Made by a program: the position numbers and the translations under genes
Shown: positions 1-7,731 of the stretch, in pieces
Numbering within the stretch: the first letter of the stretch is position 1
Layout of the letters: the number at the start of each line of letters is the position of its first letter
Assembly: GCF_007744515.1 (NCBI RefSeq)
Contig: NZ_CP036268.1
Span: 3,802,088 to 3,866,087, forward strand
Length of the DNA stretch: 64,000 bases
From: Stratiformator vulcanicus
Lineage (GTDB): Bacteria > Planctomycetota > Planctomycetia > Planctomycetales > Planctomycetaceae
Direction: 5' to 3'
Notes under the pieces: generated by a model
Seen by the model: only the letters and a program-made list of their open reading frames with translations
Told to the model about the DNA's origin: nothing
The model's database searches: none

Positions 1-374
1 GAACCTGCCGATCCGTTACCCGGCGCGGGATCCCCGAGCAAATGCGCCAGCGTTTCACTACCAACGGCGGTCGAACCGGGGCAGAGCATTCCGCCCGCGT
101 CGACCGTGCTGCTATTGACCACGTCGGCAATCCATCCGTAGCTGTCCGGGCAGCCGTCAAAATGAAAGTCGGAAGCACCCGTGCAAAATCGGTTACTCGG
201 ATCGCCGGTGGCAAACGCGTGCAGCGCGATTCCAACCTGACGCAGGTTGTTTTGGCACTCCGCTTTCCGCGCCGCCTCACGAGCGGCGAACACAGCGGGA
301 ACCGAAATCGCGACCAGGATCGCGATGACCCCGAAAACGGCCAGCAGTTCGATCAGCGTGAAACCACGTCGCAT
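1..374 (-). CDS. DUF1559 prepilin-like protein, N-terminal part (cut by window edge)
   Basis: Read on the minus strand, the frame opens with a type IV prepilin-like N-terminus: [14 protein letters not shown] followed by a hydrophobic helix and [10 protein letters not shown], then [13 protein letters not shown]. This is the N-methylation/cleavage motif and the start of the planctomycete DUF1559 family (usually 300-370 aa). The frame stays open to base 1, so only about 124 residues are visible. I chose ATG at 374 because a GGGA lies about 6 nt upstream; an in-frame ATG at 398 is possible. DUF1559 proteins are thought to be secreted pseudopilins of unknown function. The copy differs from the others here ([13 protein letters not shown] instead of the usual [13 protein letters not shown]), so it is not a recent duplicate of the 31-37 kb cluster. 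Confidence 0.85.
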   Translation of the reverse strand, partial: MRRGFTLIELLAVFGVIAILVAISVPAVFAAREAARKAECQNNLRQVGIALHAFATGDPSNRFCTGASDFHFDGCPDSYGWIADVVNSSTVDAGGMLCPGSTAVGSETLAHLLGDPAPGNGSAG

Positions 375-704
375 TGAAATTCCCGCGAATGAAGACATTT
401 GATCCGAAAACGGCCAGCGGTTCTCGAGATACGAGCAATCCGAAAATTCTTCCGATCCGGATCGCGACCGCGCCACCTAGATTACGCGGAACCGGCATTC
501 GATTCGCCCGGTCAGTACGAAATTCGCGAAATCCTCATAATTGAGAGGCTTTCCGCCATATTCGACGAGAAAGAGAGTTCGAGGTGAGTACGCGTTACCC
601 TGAACCAATCGCCAAAATGACATGTCATGATGTCACCGCTTCGGTGACCACAGATTGCAACGATCCCGTGGCTCATCTACGATACGCTAACTGAAAGACA
701 AACT
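375..704. other. intergenic region with two short palindromes
   Basis: I see no gene between the prepilin start and tRNA-Pro. The stretch holds a 10-bp perfect palindrome TGACATGTCA at 618-627 and, just after it, a hairpin with 7-bp arms GTCACCG/CGGTGAC (632-638 and 642-648) around a CTT loop. Neither is followed by a T-run, so they are not a clear intrinsic terminator. They could be an operator or a processing site upstream of the tRNA. Confidence 0.4.
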
Positions 705-778
705 CGGGGCGTAGCTCAGCCTGGCAGAGCGCCTGCTTTGGGAGCAGGAGGCCGCACGTTCGAATCGTGTCGCCCCGA
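705..778 (+). tRNA. tRNA-Pro (anticodon UGG)
   Basis: A complete cloverleaf is readable. The acceptor arms CGGGGCG (705-711) and CGCCCCG (771-777) pair fully, with discriminator A778. The D-stem is GCTC/GAGC. The anticodon stem CCTGC/GCAGG encloses loop TTTGGGA, giving anticodon TGG at 739-741. The T-loop is TTCGAAT. No CCA is encoded. The integron-like cassettes start about 270 bp downstream. Confidence 0.97.
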
Positions 779-884
779 TTTGAAGTTTCCCGGTTTGGGA
801 TGAATGCCGCGGTGCGGTGAGTTCTCCGCTGGAATGCGAAGACGACCAGCATCAGCCGATACAGCGCGGCGGCCGACGAACATT

Positions 885-931
885 GGCGGGTGGCTTGGGA
901 CGGTCTTGTAGAGCCGCCCACACAGGCGCGG
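885..931. repeat. GC-rich dispersed palindromic repeat, copy 1
   Basis: This 47-nt element shares GGCGGGTGGCT.GGGAC and GTAGAGCCGCCC with a second copy at 2348-2395 in the same orientation; the first 37 nt differ at about five positions. Copy 2 can fold as a hairpin (GCTGGGG against CCCCCAGC), while copy 1 is less symmetrical. The two copies bracket the cassette island. They resemble REP-like intergenic repeats, or they may be boundary repeats of an inserted segment. Confidence 0.7.
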
Positions 932-1000
932 CCGGCCGATTATAGTTCTCAACAGCGGCGGTCGCGGCGTCCGTAGCCCCGCCGACTTTGGCGATTTCCG

Positions 1001-1030
1001 TTCCGAATAACGTGCGCACGTTATTCGGAA
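1001..1030. repeat. perfect 30-bp palindrome upstream of the cassettes
   Basis: Left arm 1001-1015 and right arm 1016-1030 are exact reverse complements. The arms contain GAATAAC (1005-1011) and GTTATTC (1020-1026), which look like the R'' and R' core boxes of an attC site brought almost together. It lies 20 bp before the GTTATCT at 1050-1056 where cassette 1 starts. It may be a collapsed attC or the remains of the insertion site; it could also be an unrelated operator or hairpin. Confidence 0.75.
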
Positions 1031-1071
1031 TCATTCTTTGTAAACACTAGTTATCTGCTAAGCATCTCATC

Positions 1072-1662
1072 ATGACCAAATGGAACCATCCCGACCTCGG
1101 CGACTTTAAGTTCGACTGCACCGGATGGGCAAAGCAATATGACTTCGCGGCGTTCAAGCCATTCATCTATCGGTGGCACGGTCGCAACGTAGGATGCAGC
1201 AAGATCAAGCTTGAATTTGAGGCCGAGGACGAGACAGAACTTCCGTCAAAGCAAGCCGTGACCGTCGCGCGACGCGTCATCAAGAATCAAGAAACGCTGG
1301 CGAAACGGATTGCCAAAGCCGTCTGGAATGATCTCCAAGGCAAAGGCGAAGATTCAGGCATGTGGTGGCACGGAGACACAAACACAATCAACGAGATGAT
1401 TGATGCCGGCTTCAAAGATCGCAAGCGTAAACCATTTGACAAGCTGGATGACATTTATCATTTGATTGGCGGTGCATCCGTGTGGATCCGGGAGTCGATT
1501 TGGCTTTACGAGAAGCCTTCGGCAACAATCACGTTCGAAGCCGCGTTTGACATCGAACACGGCTTGGGTGTTCTAACGGATGGCAGTCGCATCTTGGGTA
1601 CGGGCTACCAAACGTCCGTCACTCCATATTTCAAAGAACAGTTCCACAAGAAAAGCAGATAA
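1072..1662 (+). CDS. DUF6985-like protein carried on integron cassette 1
   Basis: This 196-aa soluble protein has no signal peptide or membrane segment. The N-terminus (HPDLGDFKFD) and especially the C-terminal FDIEHGLGVLTDGSRILGTGY resemble the DUF6985 family, in which an 'EHGLGV' block follows a long, polar middle region. Function is unknown; DUF6985 proteins are often scattered in accessory DNA and near toxin or immunity genes. The start ATG is 16 bp after the cassette boundary, leaving almost no room for a promoter. The stop codon TAA (1660-1662) lies inside the R'' box of the following attC, typical of compact cassettes. The family call rests on motif resemblance only. Confidence 0.75.
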   Translation: MTKWNHPDLGDFKFDCTGWAKQYDFAAFKPFIYRWHGRNVGCSKIKLEFEAEDETELPSKQAVTVARRVIKNQETLAKRIAKAVWNDLQGKGEDSGMWWHGDTNTINEMIDAGFKDRKRKPFDKLDDIYHLIGGASVWIRESIWLYEKPSATITFEAAFDIEHGLGVLTDGSRILGTGYQTSVTPYFKEQFHKKSR

Positions 1663-1746
1663 CAATTCAATGCACCGGAGTTGCCGTCCGGGCTGAATCT
1701 GAAATCAACGTCGCTGACGGCAACCCGGTGATCGTGGTCGTTATGC
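1655..1746 (+). other. attC recombination site 1 (follows cassette 1)
   Basis: The R'' box is AGATAAC (1657-1663) and the R' box GTTATGC (1740-1746). Between them an extended imperfect inverted repeat pairs CACCGGAGTTGCCGTC with GACGGCAACCCGGTG, leaving one unpaired base as the extrahelical nucleotide expected of a folded attC. A ~27-nt loop separates the arms. The arrangement matches the single-stranded hairpin recognised by IntI. R'' does not match R' here because R' belongs to the next cassette. Confidence 0.8.
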
Positions 1747-1757
1747 TTAATTGAGAC

Positions 1758-2105
1758 ATGCCGAGATCACACTGGAAACTGCACCTTAACTCCGATAAGG
1801 AGAAAAACGCTACGGCGACTGTAAATCGCTGCACAAAGCTAATTAACCGCCCACCTATAGAGTCAGAAATTAAGGAGTATTCTAAGGGTGGTTTCATAGC
1901 AGATTTACAGCTCTTCCACGATGAGGAAATGCAGTGGTCTGAAGTGGTGCTAGAAGTAATAAGATTTGGAGAGTGTTTAGGTAGTGGATGGCTTTTGACC
2001 GGAAAAATATCGGAGAACCCATCCGGTGTACTGAGTAGTCAATCTCCCTCTACCACGATAAAGGAAGCAGGACTGAATTGGGTATTGTGGGAAATCGAAA
2101 ATTAA
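1758..2105 (+). CDS. unknown 115-aa protein carried on integron cassette 2
   Basis: I do not recognise a family. The protein is small, soluble and polar, begins MPRSHWKLHL, and has tryptophans near both ends. The gene is visibly richer in A+T than its neighbours, with codons such as AAA, ATA and TTA that are rare elsewhere in the window. This fits acquisition from an unrelated host. The ATG lies 11 bp after the cassette boundary, and the TAA stop (2103-2105) abuts the R'' box of the next attC. Small proteins of unknown function, including toxins and antitoxins, are the usual cargo of such cassettes; nothing here identifies which. Confidence 0.75.
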   Translation: MPRSHWKLHLNSDKEKNATATVNRCTKLINRPPIESEIKEYSKGGFIADLQLFHDEEMQWSEVVLEVIRFGECLGSGWLLTGKISENPSGVLSSQSPSTTIKEAGLNWVLWEIEN

Positions 2106-2180
2106 GCATAACAAGCGCATGCAGTTCGACCATCTCATTCGCTCCGCGAATGATCTTGCGGATGATGCGAGGCGTTATGC
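2106..2180 (+). other. attC recombination site 2 (follows cassette 2)
   Basis: This 75-nt site starts with R'' GCATAAC (2106-2112) and ends with R' GTTATGC (2174-2180), exact reverse complements. Inside, CGCAT and ATGCG give the L''/L' pair, and CATTCG/CGAATG forms a terminal stem around CTCCG. The AAG after R'' and GGC before R' are typical spacers. It is the most canonical attC in the window. No further R'' box matching the sequence after 2175 was found, so the array appears to end here. Confidence 0.85.
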
Positions 2181-2347
2181 GTCAATGCTGTCAGGGGCCG
2201 ATTTCCTGACTAGATGCTCAATGGCAATCAGGGTGTCCGTATCGAGCCAAGGCTGCCGCTGCAGCAGATAGTTCACAACGGCTTCGGCGTGCTGGGGCTG
2301 AAGAAGCAGGCAGCGAGTAATTCAAAGGCGTATTCGCCAACTCGCTC

Positions 2348-2395
2348 GGCGGGTGGCTGGGGACCGGCTCGTAGAGCCGCCCCCAGCGAGCGCGG
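2348..2395. repeat. GC-rich dispersed palindromic repeat, copy 2
   Basis: This is the second copy of the element at 885-931, in direct orientation, beginning GGCGGGTGGCTGGGGACC. It can fold through GCTGGGG/CCCCCAGC with an inner GGCTC..GAGCC. It lies in the gene-free stretch 2181-2471 between the last attC and the end of the DUF1552 gene. No coding sequence is convincing in that stretch. Confidence 0.7.
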
Positions 2396-2471
2396 GTTAA
2401 GGCTGCTGTTGTTTTTGAATCCCGGTAATTGGCATCTCTTCTCCGCGCATCACCTGGCGATTGCTGCTCTG

Positions 2472-3818
2472 CTAAATGTCGCTCAACGGTCCGTCACTGT
2501 CGACGAATGAATCGACAGGGCAGCCCGCGATTTGAGCCATCCGCACGTAAAGGTTGGCCAGCGGTTGTCGCCCGCTCGCAGCGTAATTGCCCGGGACGCC
2601 GATGTTGTCATAGTCACGAAAATCGACGTGACGATCGGGCGACAGTGCTCCACCGCCGTGTCCGGCCAGAAGATTGGCGAGATGGTCGCCGTCCGGCTCG
2701 CCCTCACCGTGCCGTGAACCCATGCCCGCGCCGTAGTGGACCATGCTGTGATAGAGCAGGTCGTGGCCGCCCTCGTCCACGTTTCGCATTTTCTCGAGCA
2801 GGTAAGCGAAGTGGTCGACGCGCTGCCGGTCAACCGCGACCATTTTGGAGCGTGCGACCTCGGAGCCGGTCGCACCGTGAGTATAGCCGTGATAGCCGTC
2901 CGGGCAGCCGATCTCCGGATACTGGCATCCCATTTCACCGAGCCAGAACGTGACGATCCTTGTCTGGTCGGTCTGCAGGGCGAGCACGATCAGATCCATT
3001 AATGTTCTGACATGCTCGTTCCGTGATTTCGGCACCCCCTTCGGCGCGGTCGCGCCGGCAGGCGCGGGGACTGGTCCTTTCGAAGCCCACTCACGCTCGA
3101 TCGCGAGCCGTTGCTCGACTTCACGAACCTGAAACAGGTATTCATCGAGCTTCTCGCGATCGGACTGACCGAGGCGCCGGTTAAGGGAACTCGTCTGCTC
3201 GGACACGCTGTCCAAGATGCTTTTATTGCGACGATGCAGCGCTTCGAGCTTCGCGAGCGAATCTTGACTGCGTTCACCGAACAGGCGATCGAAGATGATT
3301 TCCGGGCGGTGCTCGCTCGGTGACGCCGAGCCGTTTTCGCTGAAAGAGATGGACGACCTGTTAATCGAAAGATTTAAGGTCGGCAGCCGAGTCTTATCGC
3401 CGATCGAGCGGCTCATCACCTGATCGATGGAGACGCTGTTGCGAGCGGCGACCCCCGGGATGCGGCCCAAGTCGGCCGCCGTCAGGTGACATTGATTATC
3501 TTGCGAATGCCGATTGACGACCGGATTGCGTTTAAAAGCGTTGGCGTGACGCAGGCCCGAAAGGACCGATACGTGCGGCTTTAAATCGGCTAACGGTTCG
3601 AGCGTGGGTGACAGCTCCCACTGTGATTTTGTCCCGGTTTTGGCGGGAGTGAATTCCTCCATCCACACGCCGCTTTGCGTGAAGAGGAACACAGACCGAA
3701 CCGGAGACTGCTGCGATTCGGTCCCGCGGTCCGCACTGGCCAAGCTGTCGAGCAGGGGCAGAGCGATAATCGAGGACGAACCCCGCAATACGGTGCGTCT
3801 CGAGATGGAATGATTCAT
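2472..3818 (-). CDS. DUF1552 domain protein, secreted
   Basis: The 448-aa protein has an N-terminal SRRTVLRG at residues 5-12 followed by a short hydrophobic stretch, matching a twin-arginine (Tat) export signal. The rest fits DUF1552, a planctomycete-rich family of unknown function, over its usual length. It contains a glycine- and histidine-rich region near residues 335-385 (GGHDLLYH, YGAGMG, LANLLAGHGGG) that resembles metal-dependent hydrolase or sulfatase-like folds (inference). A GAGGT ribosome-binding site lies about 8 nt before the ATG. DUF1552 genes are nearly always paired with a DUF1592/DUF1588/DUF1585 partner, as here: the partner is immediately upstream on the same strand, 98 bp away. 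The pair is likely co-transcribed. Confidence 0.92.
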   Translation of the reverse strand: MNHSISRRTVLRGSSSIIALPLLDSLASADRGTESQQSPVRSVFLFTQSGVWMEEFTPAKTGTKSQWELSPTLEPLADLKPHVSVLSGLRHANAFKRNPVVNRHSQDNQCHLTAADLGRIPGVAARNSVSIDQVMSRSIGDKTRLPTLNLSINRSSISFSENGSASPSEHRPEIIFDRLFGERSQDSLAKLEALHRRNKSILDSVSEQTSSLNRRLGQSDREKLDEYLFQVREVEQRLAIEREWASKGPVPAPAGATAPKGVPKSRNEHVRTLMDLIVLALQTDQTRIVTFWLGEMGCQYPEIGCPDGYHGYTHGATGSEVARSKMVAVDRQRVDHFAYLLEKMRNVDEGGHDLLYHSMVHYGAGMGSRHGEGEPDGDHLANLLAGHGGGALSPDRHVDFRDYDNIGVPGNYAASGRQPLANLYVRMAQIAGCPVDSFVDSDGPLSDI

Positions 3819-3916
3819 GGGGAGACCTCGTGATATTAATCGAGTATTTGTTGATGAAAGGTGTTCATTAAATATTTTTTATTGTCACTCGCAACGAGTC
3901 ACCGGATTCGAAGGAG

Positions 3917-6475
3917 TTAACGGGTCCGAAAGGGTTCGGACAGAACCACTTCGCGGATGAGTGCGTTAAAGCGATTGTCCTGTTCTCTAACACCTTCGAC
4001 AATTTGCTGGACGGCCTCTTCATCGGTGACAAGTAACTCACGGCCGATCGCGTAGGTCAGCATCCGCTCGGTCAGGCCGAGCAGAAACCGATCTTGGTTT
4101 GAGAGCAGGTGGGTTTTCAGGCCGCCGAGTCCGGTGAGCGGCTCACCCGATCCGAGTGTCGCGTCGGATGCGACCGCAAACGACTTTTTGCGGCGTTTGT
4201 AATCGGGTTTCGAGAGGTCGTCCCAATGGATGACGATGTCTTCGTCACGCCAGCGTCCGATGGGATCGAAGTTTTCCATCGCCAAGCCGTAGGGATCGAT
4301 TCGTTGATGGCAGGACGCGCACGCGGGGTTCTCCCGGTGGGCAGCCAGCTTGCTCGACACGGGTCGCAATTCGTCGGTCTGCTGTGCCTCGAGCGATCCC
4401 GCGTTCGGCGGCGGCGGGTCGGGCGGGCGATTAAAAATTGTTTCCAGCAGATAAATTCCGCGCTTGACGGGCGACGTGCGAGTCGCTTCCGACGTCATCG
4501 TTAAGATTCCCGCTTGCGTCAGCAATCCGCCCCGCGGACTGTCATCGGGCAGGTCGACTTTGCGAAATGCGAAGCCTTTCACGCCGTCAATTTGATAGAG
4601 TTCCGCCAGCGGGGCATTAATCACGACAAAGTCGGAGTCGATAAAATTAATCAGGCTGCGATTCTCTCGCCGCACGGTATCGAAAAATTCGCTCGGCTCG
4701 CGAGCCATCGAGTCGTGCAGGGCGGTCGAAAAAACGTTCTTAAATAGAAACGGTTCGGGCATGACCCCGCGAATTCGATCCGCACCGGTCCAACCGACGC
4801 CGAACCCCTCGCTCAGCTCCGCGGCTTTCGGATCGGCAAGCATGCGTTCGGCCTGTCGCCGGAGTTCTTCGGGCTTGGACAGTTTTCTTGCGCGGGCGAC
4901 GGCGAACAATTCTTCATCCGGCATCGTCGACCATAGAAAGTAGGAGAGCCTGGACGCGAGCTCGAAGTCAGTGAGTTGATAGGAGCCTCGTTCCGCGTCC
5001 GAAGGCGGTTCTTCGACGAGATAGAGAAAATGAGGCGAGTTGAGAATCGCCGCGAGTGTTAAACGCAGTGCCTCCGTTCGGCTCGCACCGTCGGCACTGG
5101 CTGACTGCCCGATCGCGACGTAATGCCGAATCTCCGCGTCGTCGACATCCCGTCGGAAAGCGAGGGGAAGAATCCGATTCACCAGTTGTTCGATGGAGAG
5201 ATTCGAGAGCGATTCGGAACTAATGACAGATGACGTTGCGTTCTCAATCGACCCGCCCGTTGTTCGCGGCCCCTCCACCTCGACTTGAACGTAGCGGAAG
5301 TGGGGCCACTCAACTTCTTCCGGCCAATGCGTGAACGCCCGCCCGCTCTTAATTCCCTGATCCCGCGCAAGCTTGCTGATCTTGTAGTGAACCCGTGGGA
5401 TCGTCGCCCGAATTCCGTTGCGCCACGTCAATTCCGCCGTGTTCAATTTCTTATTATGAGGAACGAATACCTCGGTATCTAATAAGACTCCGTCTTTGAA
5501 GTCTTCCTCGGTCAAATCGAAGTCGGCGACCTGTCGGTTATTCACCGTAAATCGAAACGAGAGCACTCCGTCGTCGAGATCGACCGGACGACAACGGACG
5601 ATGAAACGGTAATAGCCCGAGGCGGGGGACCGAAATTGGACATGAAACGGGCCGTCGATCCAGTAGTGGGGCGAGTTCTTCCCGTCCTCGCCGACGGCGA
5701 TAAAGCTGTTGCCGTTACGAACCTTAATCGGCCCGTCGACCTCGAACGGGTTGCCTTTATAGAACTGATAATCGAATGCCGTCGTCATCGGGGCGGGAGA
5801 GGTTTTTTCGGGAATCACTTCCTCCGCGATCCGTTGAGAAGCGCTCAGAAAACTATTGATATGCGTCGGTGATACCGACAGGCTCTCGCCGATATTATCG
5901 AATCCGTGAAATCTCGGCTCCTCCGGGAATCGCGAGGCGAACGGATAGTCAATCCCGAACAGGTCTCGAATCGTATTGTTGTACTCGCGGGCATTCAGTC
6001 GACGCATCGCCCGCGGTTTTTGCATCGCCAGAGCCTGATCGACCTTGCGAATGCTGACCTTTAGCGAAGCAATGGTCTGCTCGTACTCCGCTTGCGTAGG
6101 CTGTTCGGAGTCGGCTGGCGGCATCTCACGATGGATCAGCCGCCGGAGCATCGCCTTCCAACCGTGGATGTGATCCGCATAGCTCGCCGACCGCCCCAGC
6201 TCGCTTAGGTTATAGCTCGCCTCGGCATCAGCCCCGGAGTGGCAATCGAGGCAGTACTTCTGATTGAAGGTGAGGACTTCATCCGCGACGGGCACCTGCG
6301 GAAGTTTAAGATGGTTCGACTCAATATCGGCGGCCTGCGACAGACGGCTGGCTGGCAGCAGCAACGCAAACAGCAATGCCGTTCGTACCAAGTAAGACGG
6401 CCGAAGTGATGACACCTTAAACGCCAGGCGAATCGGCTTCCCAATAACCATTTGTGAATTTGGTCCACTATTCAT
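3917..6475 (-). CDS. DUF1592/DUF1588/DUF1585 multidomain protein with N-terminal c-type heme motif
   Basis: This 852-aa secreted protein has a signal peptide (hydrophobic residues 30-45, then SQAAD). A heme-binding CLDCH follows at residues 75-79, in a planctomycete cytochrome-c domain. The rest follows the usual order DUF1587 (ARRLNAREYNNTIRDLFG), DUF1595, DUF1592 (ELASRLSYFLWSTMPDEEL), DUF1588 and DUF1585. A second CxxCH (CASCH, about residue 715) in DUF1588 is followed by QRIDPYGLAMENFDP. The family is abundant in planctomycetes and is suspected of extracellular oxidative or polymer-related chemistry, but no reaction is proven. The ATG at 6475 lacks a clear ribosome-binding site; an in-frame ATG at 6451 is an alternative. 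It is flanked by DUF1552 downstream and an SGNH-like gene upstream on the same strand. Confidence 0.93.
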   Translation of the reverse strand: MNSGPNSQMVIGKPIRLAFKVSSLRPSYLVRTALLFALLLPASRLSQAADIESNHLKLPQVPVADEVLTFNQKYCLDCHSGADAEASYNLSELGRSASYADHIHGWKAMLRRLIHREMPPADSEQPTQAEYEQTIASLKVSIRKVDQALAMQKPRAMRRLNAREYNNTIRDLFGIDYPFASRFPEEPRFHGFDNIGESLSVSPTHINSFLSASQRIAEEVIPEKTSPAPMTTAFDYQFYKGNPFEVDGPIKVRNGNSFIAVGEDGKNSPHYWIDGPFHVQFRSPASGYYRFIVRCRPVDLDDGVLSFRFTVNNRQVADFDLTEEDFKDGVLLDTEVFVPHNKKLNTAELTWRNGIRATIPRVHYKISKLARDQGIKSGRAFTHWPEEVEWPHFRYVQVEVEGPRTTGGSIENATSSVISSESLSNLSIEQLVNRILPLAFRRDVDDAEIRHYVAIGQSASADGASRTEALRLTLAAILNSPHFLYLVEEPPSDAERGSYQLTDFELASRLSYFLWSTMPDEELFAVARARKLSKPEELRRQAERMLADPKAAELSEGFGVGWTGADRIRGVMPEPFLFKNVFSTALHDSMAREPSEFFDTVRRENRSLINFIDSDFVVINAPLAELYQIDGVKGFAFRKVDLPDDSPRGGLLTQAGILTMTSEATRTSPVKRGIYLLETIFNRPPDPPPPNAGSLEAQQTDELRPVSSKLAAHRENPACASCHQRIDPYGLAMENFDPIGRWRDEDIVIHWDDLSKPDYKRRKKSFAVASDATLGSGEPLTGLGGLKTHLLSNQDRFLLGLTERMLTYAIGRELLVTDEEAVQQIVEGVREQDNRFNALIREVVLSEPFRTR

Positions 6476-6525
6476 ATTTGTAATGCCGGGGATATCGAGT
6501 TGCCCGCCCTTTTTCAGCGTCAGAA

Positions 6526-7380
6526 TTAATCGTCGAGTATCGAACCATACCGGGCGGAAATGTTTTCCGTCGGGTGCGCGTCACGTTCTTCATGAAATGC
6601 GGAGATGCGGCCGAGCAAATAGGTCCGAATGGCCTCGGGTACGCGTTCGAACCCGCGGTCCGAATACGGCTGCGAAAGGGCACGCCGCATCATGTTGTGC
6701 ATCAGGAAGCGGCCGGGGCCATAGGTCATATGAATATCGTCTCGATAAAGATCATTCAGGTTCTCGACGGGTCGGTCGCCAGCTTGCAAATCCTTACCGA
6801 TGAATTGCAGGATTTCGGTCGAGTCGGTCGACACGATCCGCAGGTCGGTGAAAGTCTCGTTTAATCGCTTCGAGAGGGCCGCAAAGTAGACCGGTCCGTG
6901 GTGCATGCGATCATCGACGGTTGACTCATACTCTGCGTCACGAGCTTGTTTCGTCGCCCAGCCCTGATGAAGTACCAGCACGCACTCGGGTTGCAGGCGA
7001 ATCCAAGCCGAGATCACGCGAACGTCCTGTTCCAGCGTCGTACTGCCGTGGGGCTGCACGCAGAGGTAATTAAAAATTTCGGAACGCAAAGTCTTCGGCC
7101 AAAGCACTGACGTTTTTACGCAGGGTTTTTCGGGCGAGTCATGAAGTTGTTGCAAGGACTTTCCGCACCCCACATGCCACGTGACATCGCCGTCGAGGCG
7201 TGACGGCACCGTGTCCCAAGTCAGCGAGTTACCGATCAGATAGGTTCGCGGTTGCTTCGAATTTTCTTCGGCGCGCAGCAGGTCGGTGCCGGAAAACAAC
7301 AGTGCCGGCACAGCCAACGCGATGAGTGTGACGCGACGGCTTAACTGGCGATGTTTCAATCCCGAAAAGCAATAGTTCAT
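6526..7380 (-). CDS. secreted SGNH/GDSL-like hydrolase
   Basis: The 284-aa protein has a signal peptide (RRVTLIALAVPALLFSG) cleaved near residue 37. GNSLTWD at 50-56 resembles block I of SGNH hydrolases, with Ser52 as the likely nucleophile, and DDIHMTYG near residue 215 supplies the Asp-x-x-His of block V. The fold suggests an esterase or deacetylase acting on extracellular polysaccharide esters, but the substrate is not readable. An AAGG lies about 7 nt before the start. The gene is 50 bp upstream of the DUF1592 gene and points the same way, so the three leftward genes probably form a unit. The family call rests on the two motif blocks and could be wrong in detail. Confidence 0.75.
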   Translation of the reverse strand: MNYCFSGLKHRQLSRRVTLIALAVPALLFSGTDLLRAEENSKQPRTYLIGNSLTWDTVPSRLDGDVTWHVGCGKSLQQLHDSPEKPCVKTSVLWPKTLRSEIFNYLCVQPHGSTTLEQDVRVISAWIRLQPECVLVLHQGWATKQARDAEYESTVDDRMHHGPVYFAALSKRLNETFTDLRIVSTDSTEILQFIGKDLQAGDRPVENLNDLYRDDIHMTYGPGRFLMHNMMRRALSQPYSDRGFERVPEAIRTYLLGRISAFHEERDAHPTENISARYGSILDD

Positions 7381-7731
7381 CGGCGGCCTTCGAGTGGGAT
7401 GTCATGCCACGGTTTGTGAACCGTCGACGGTGGCGGTGAACTGCACTCCGCGCATGGGACGACGTTCGCCTTGGACAACAGCATGTCGGCGTGGATTATC
7501 CCGGCGAAAAGCTGCTGCTCGTCAAAAAAGTTCAAGCTTTCGCTCGACGATCCAATTTCAGGGATAAGCCGCACCACGGGCGTAAGTTGTTTCACAGAAG
7601 TGTTTTGTGGGGTGCGCGAGGACCGGTTTGTTGCGTCGGGTGACGCGATCTGGTTGCGTGAAATGTTTTGCGTGAGAAAAGTGCGTCCGTAACGCTGTCT
7701 TTTATCTGACACCCGCAATTTTGTAGCCACG
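7381..7731. other. divergent intergenic region
   Basis: About 350 bp separates the leftward SGNH/DUF1592/DUF1552 set from the rightward lipoprotein/DUF1559/ECF set, so promoters for both probably lie here. I could not identify specific -35/-10 boxes. A leftward frame covers this stretch and overlaps the SGNH start by ATGA, but its translation looks non-protein-like (see the rejected list). Confidence 0.4.

Larger units (their letters stand above)
1051..2174 (+). mobile_element. two-cassette integron-like array without integrase
   Basis: Cassette 1 runs from the TT of GTTATCT (1050-1056) to the G of GTTATGC (1740). Cassette 2 runs from there to the G of the next GTTATGC (2174). Each has one promoterless-looking gene followed by an attC-like hairpin. 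Integron logic requires the R'' box of a cassette to be complementary to that cassette's own start. This holds exactly: GTTATCTGC (1050-1058) against GCAGATAAC (1655-1663), and GTTATGCTTAA (1740-1750) against TTAAGCATAAC (2102-2112). No IntI gene is visible within the window, so it would be classed as a CALIN (attC cluster lacking an integrase). Integron integrases are known in planctomycetes such as Rhodopirellula baltica. Confidence 0.82.
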
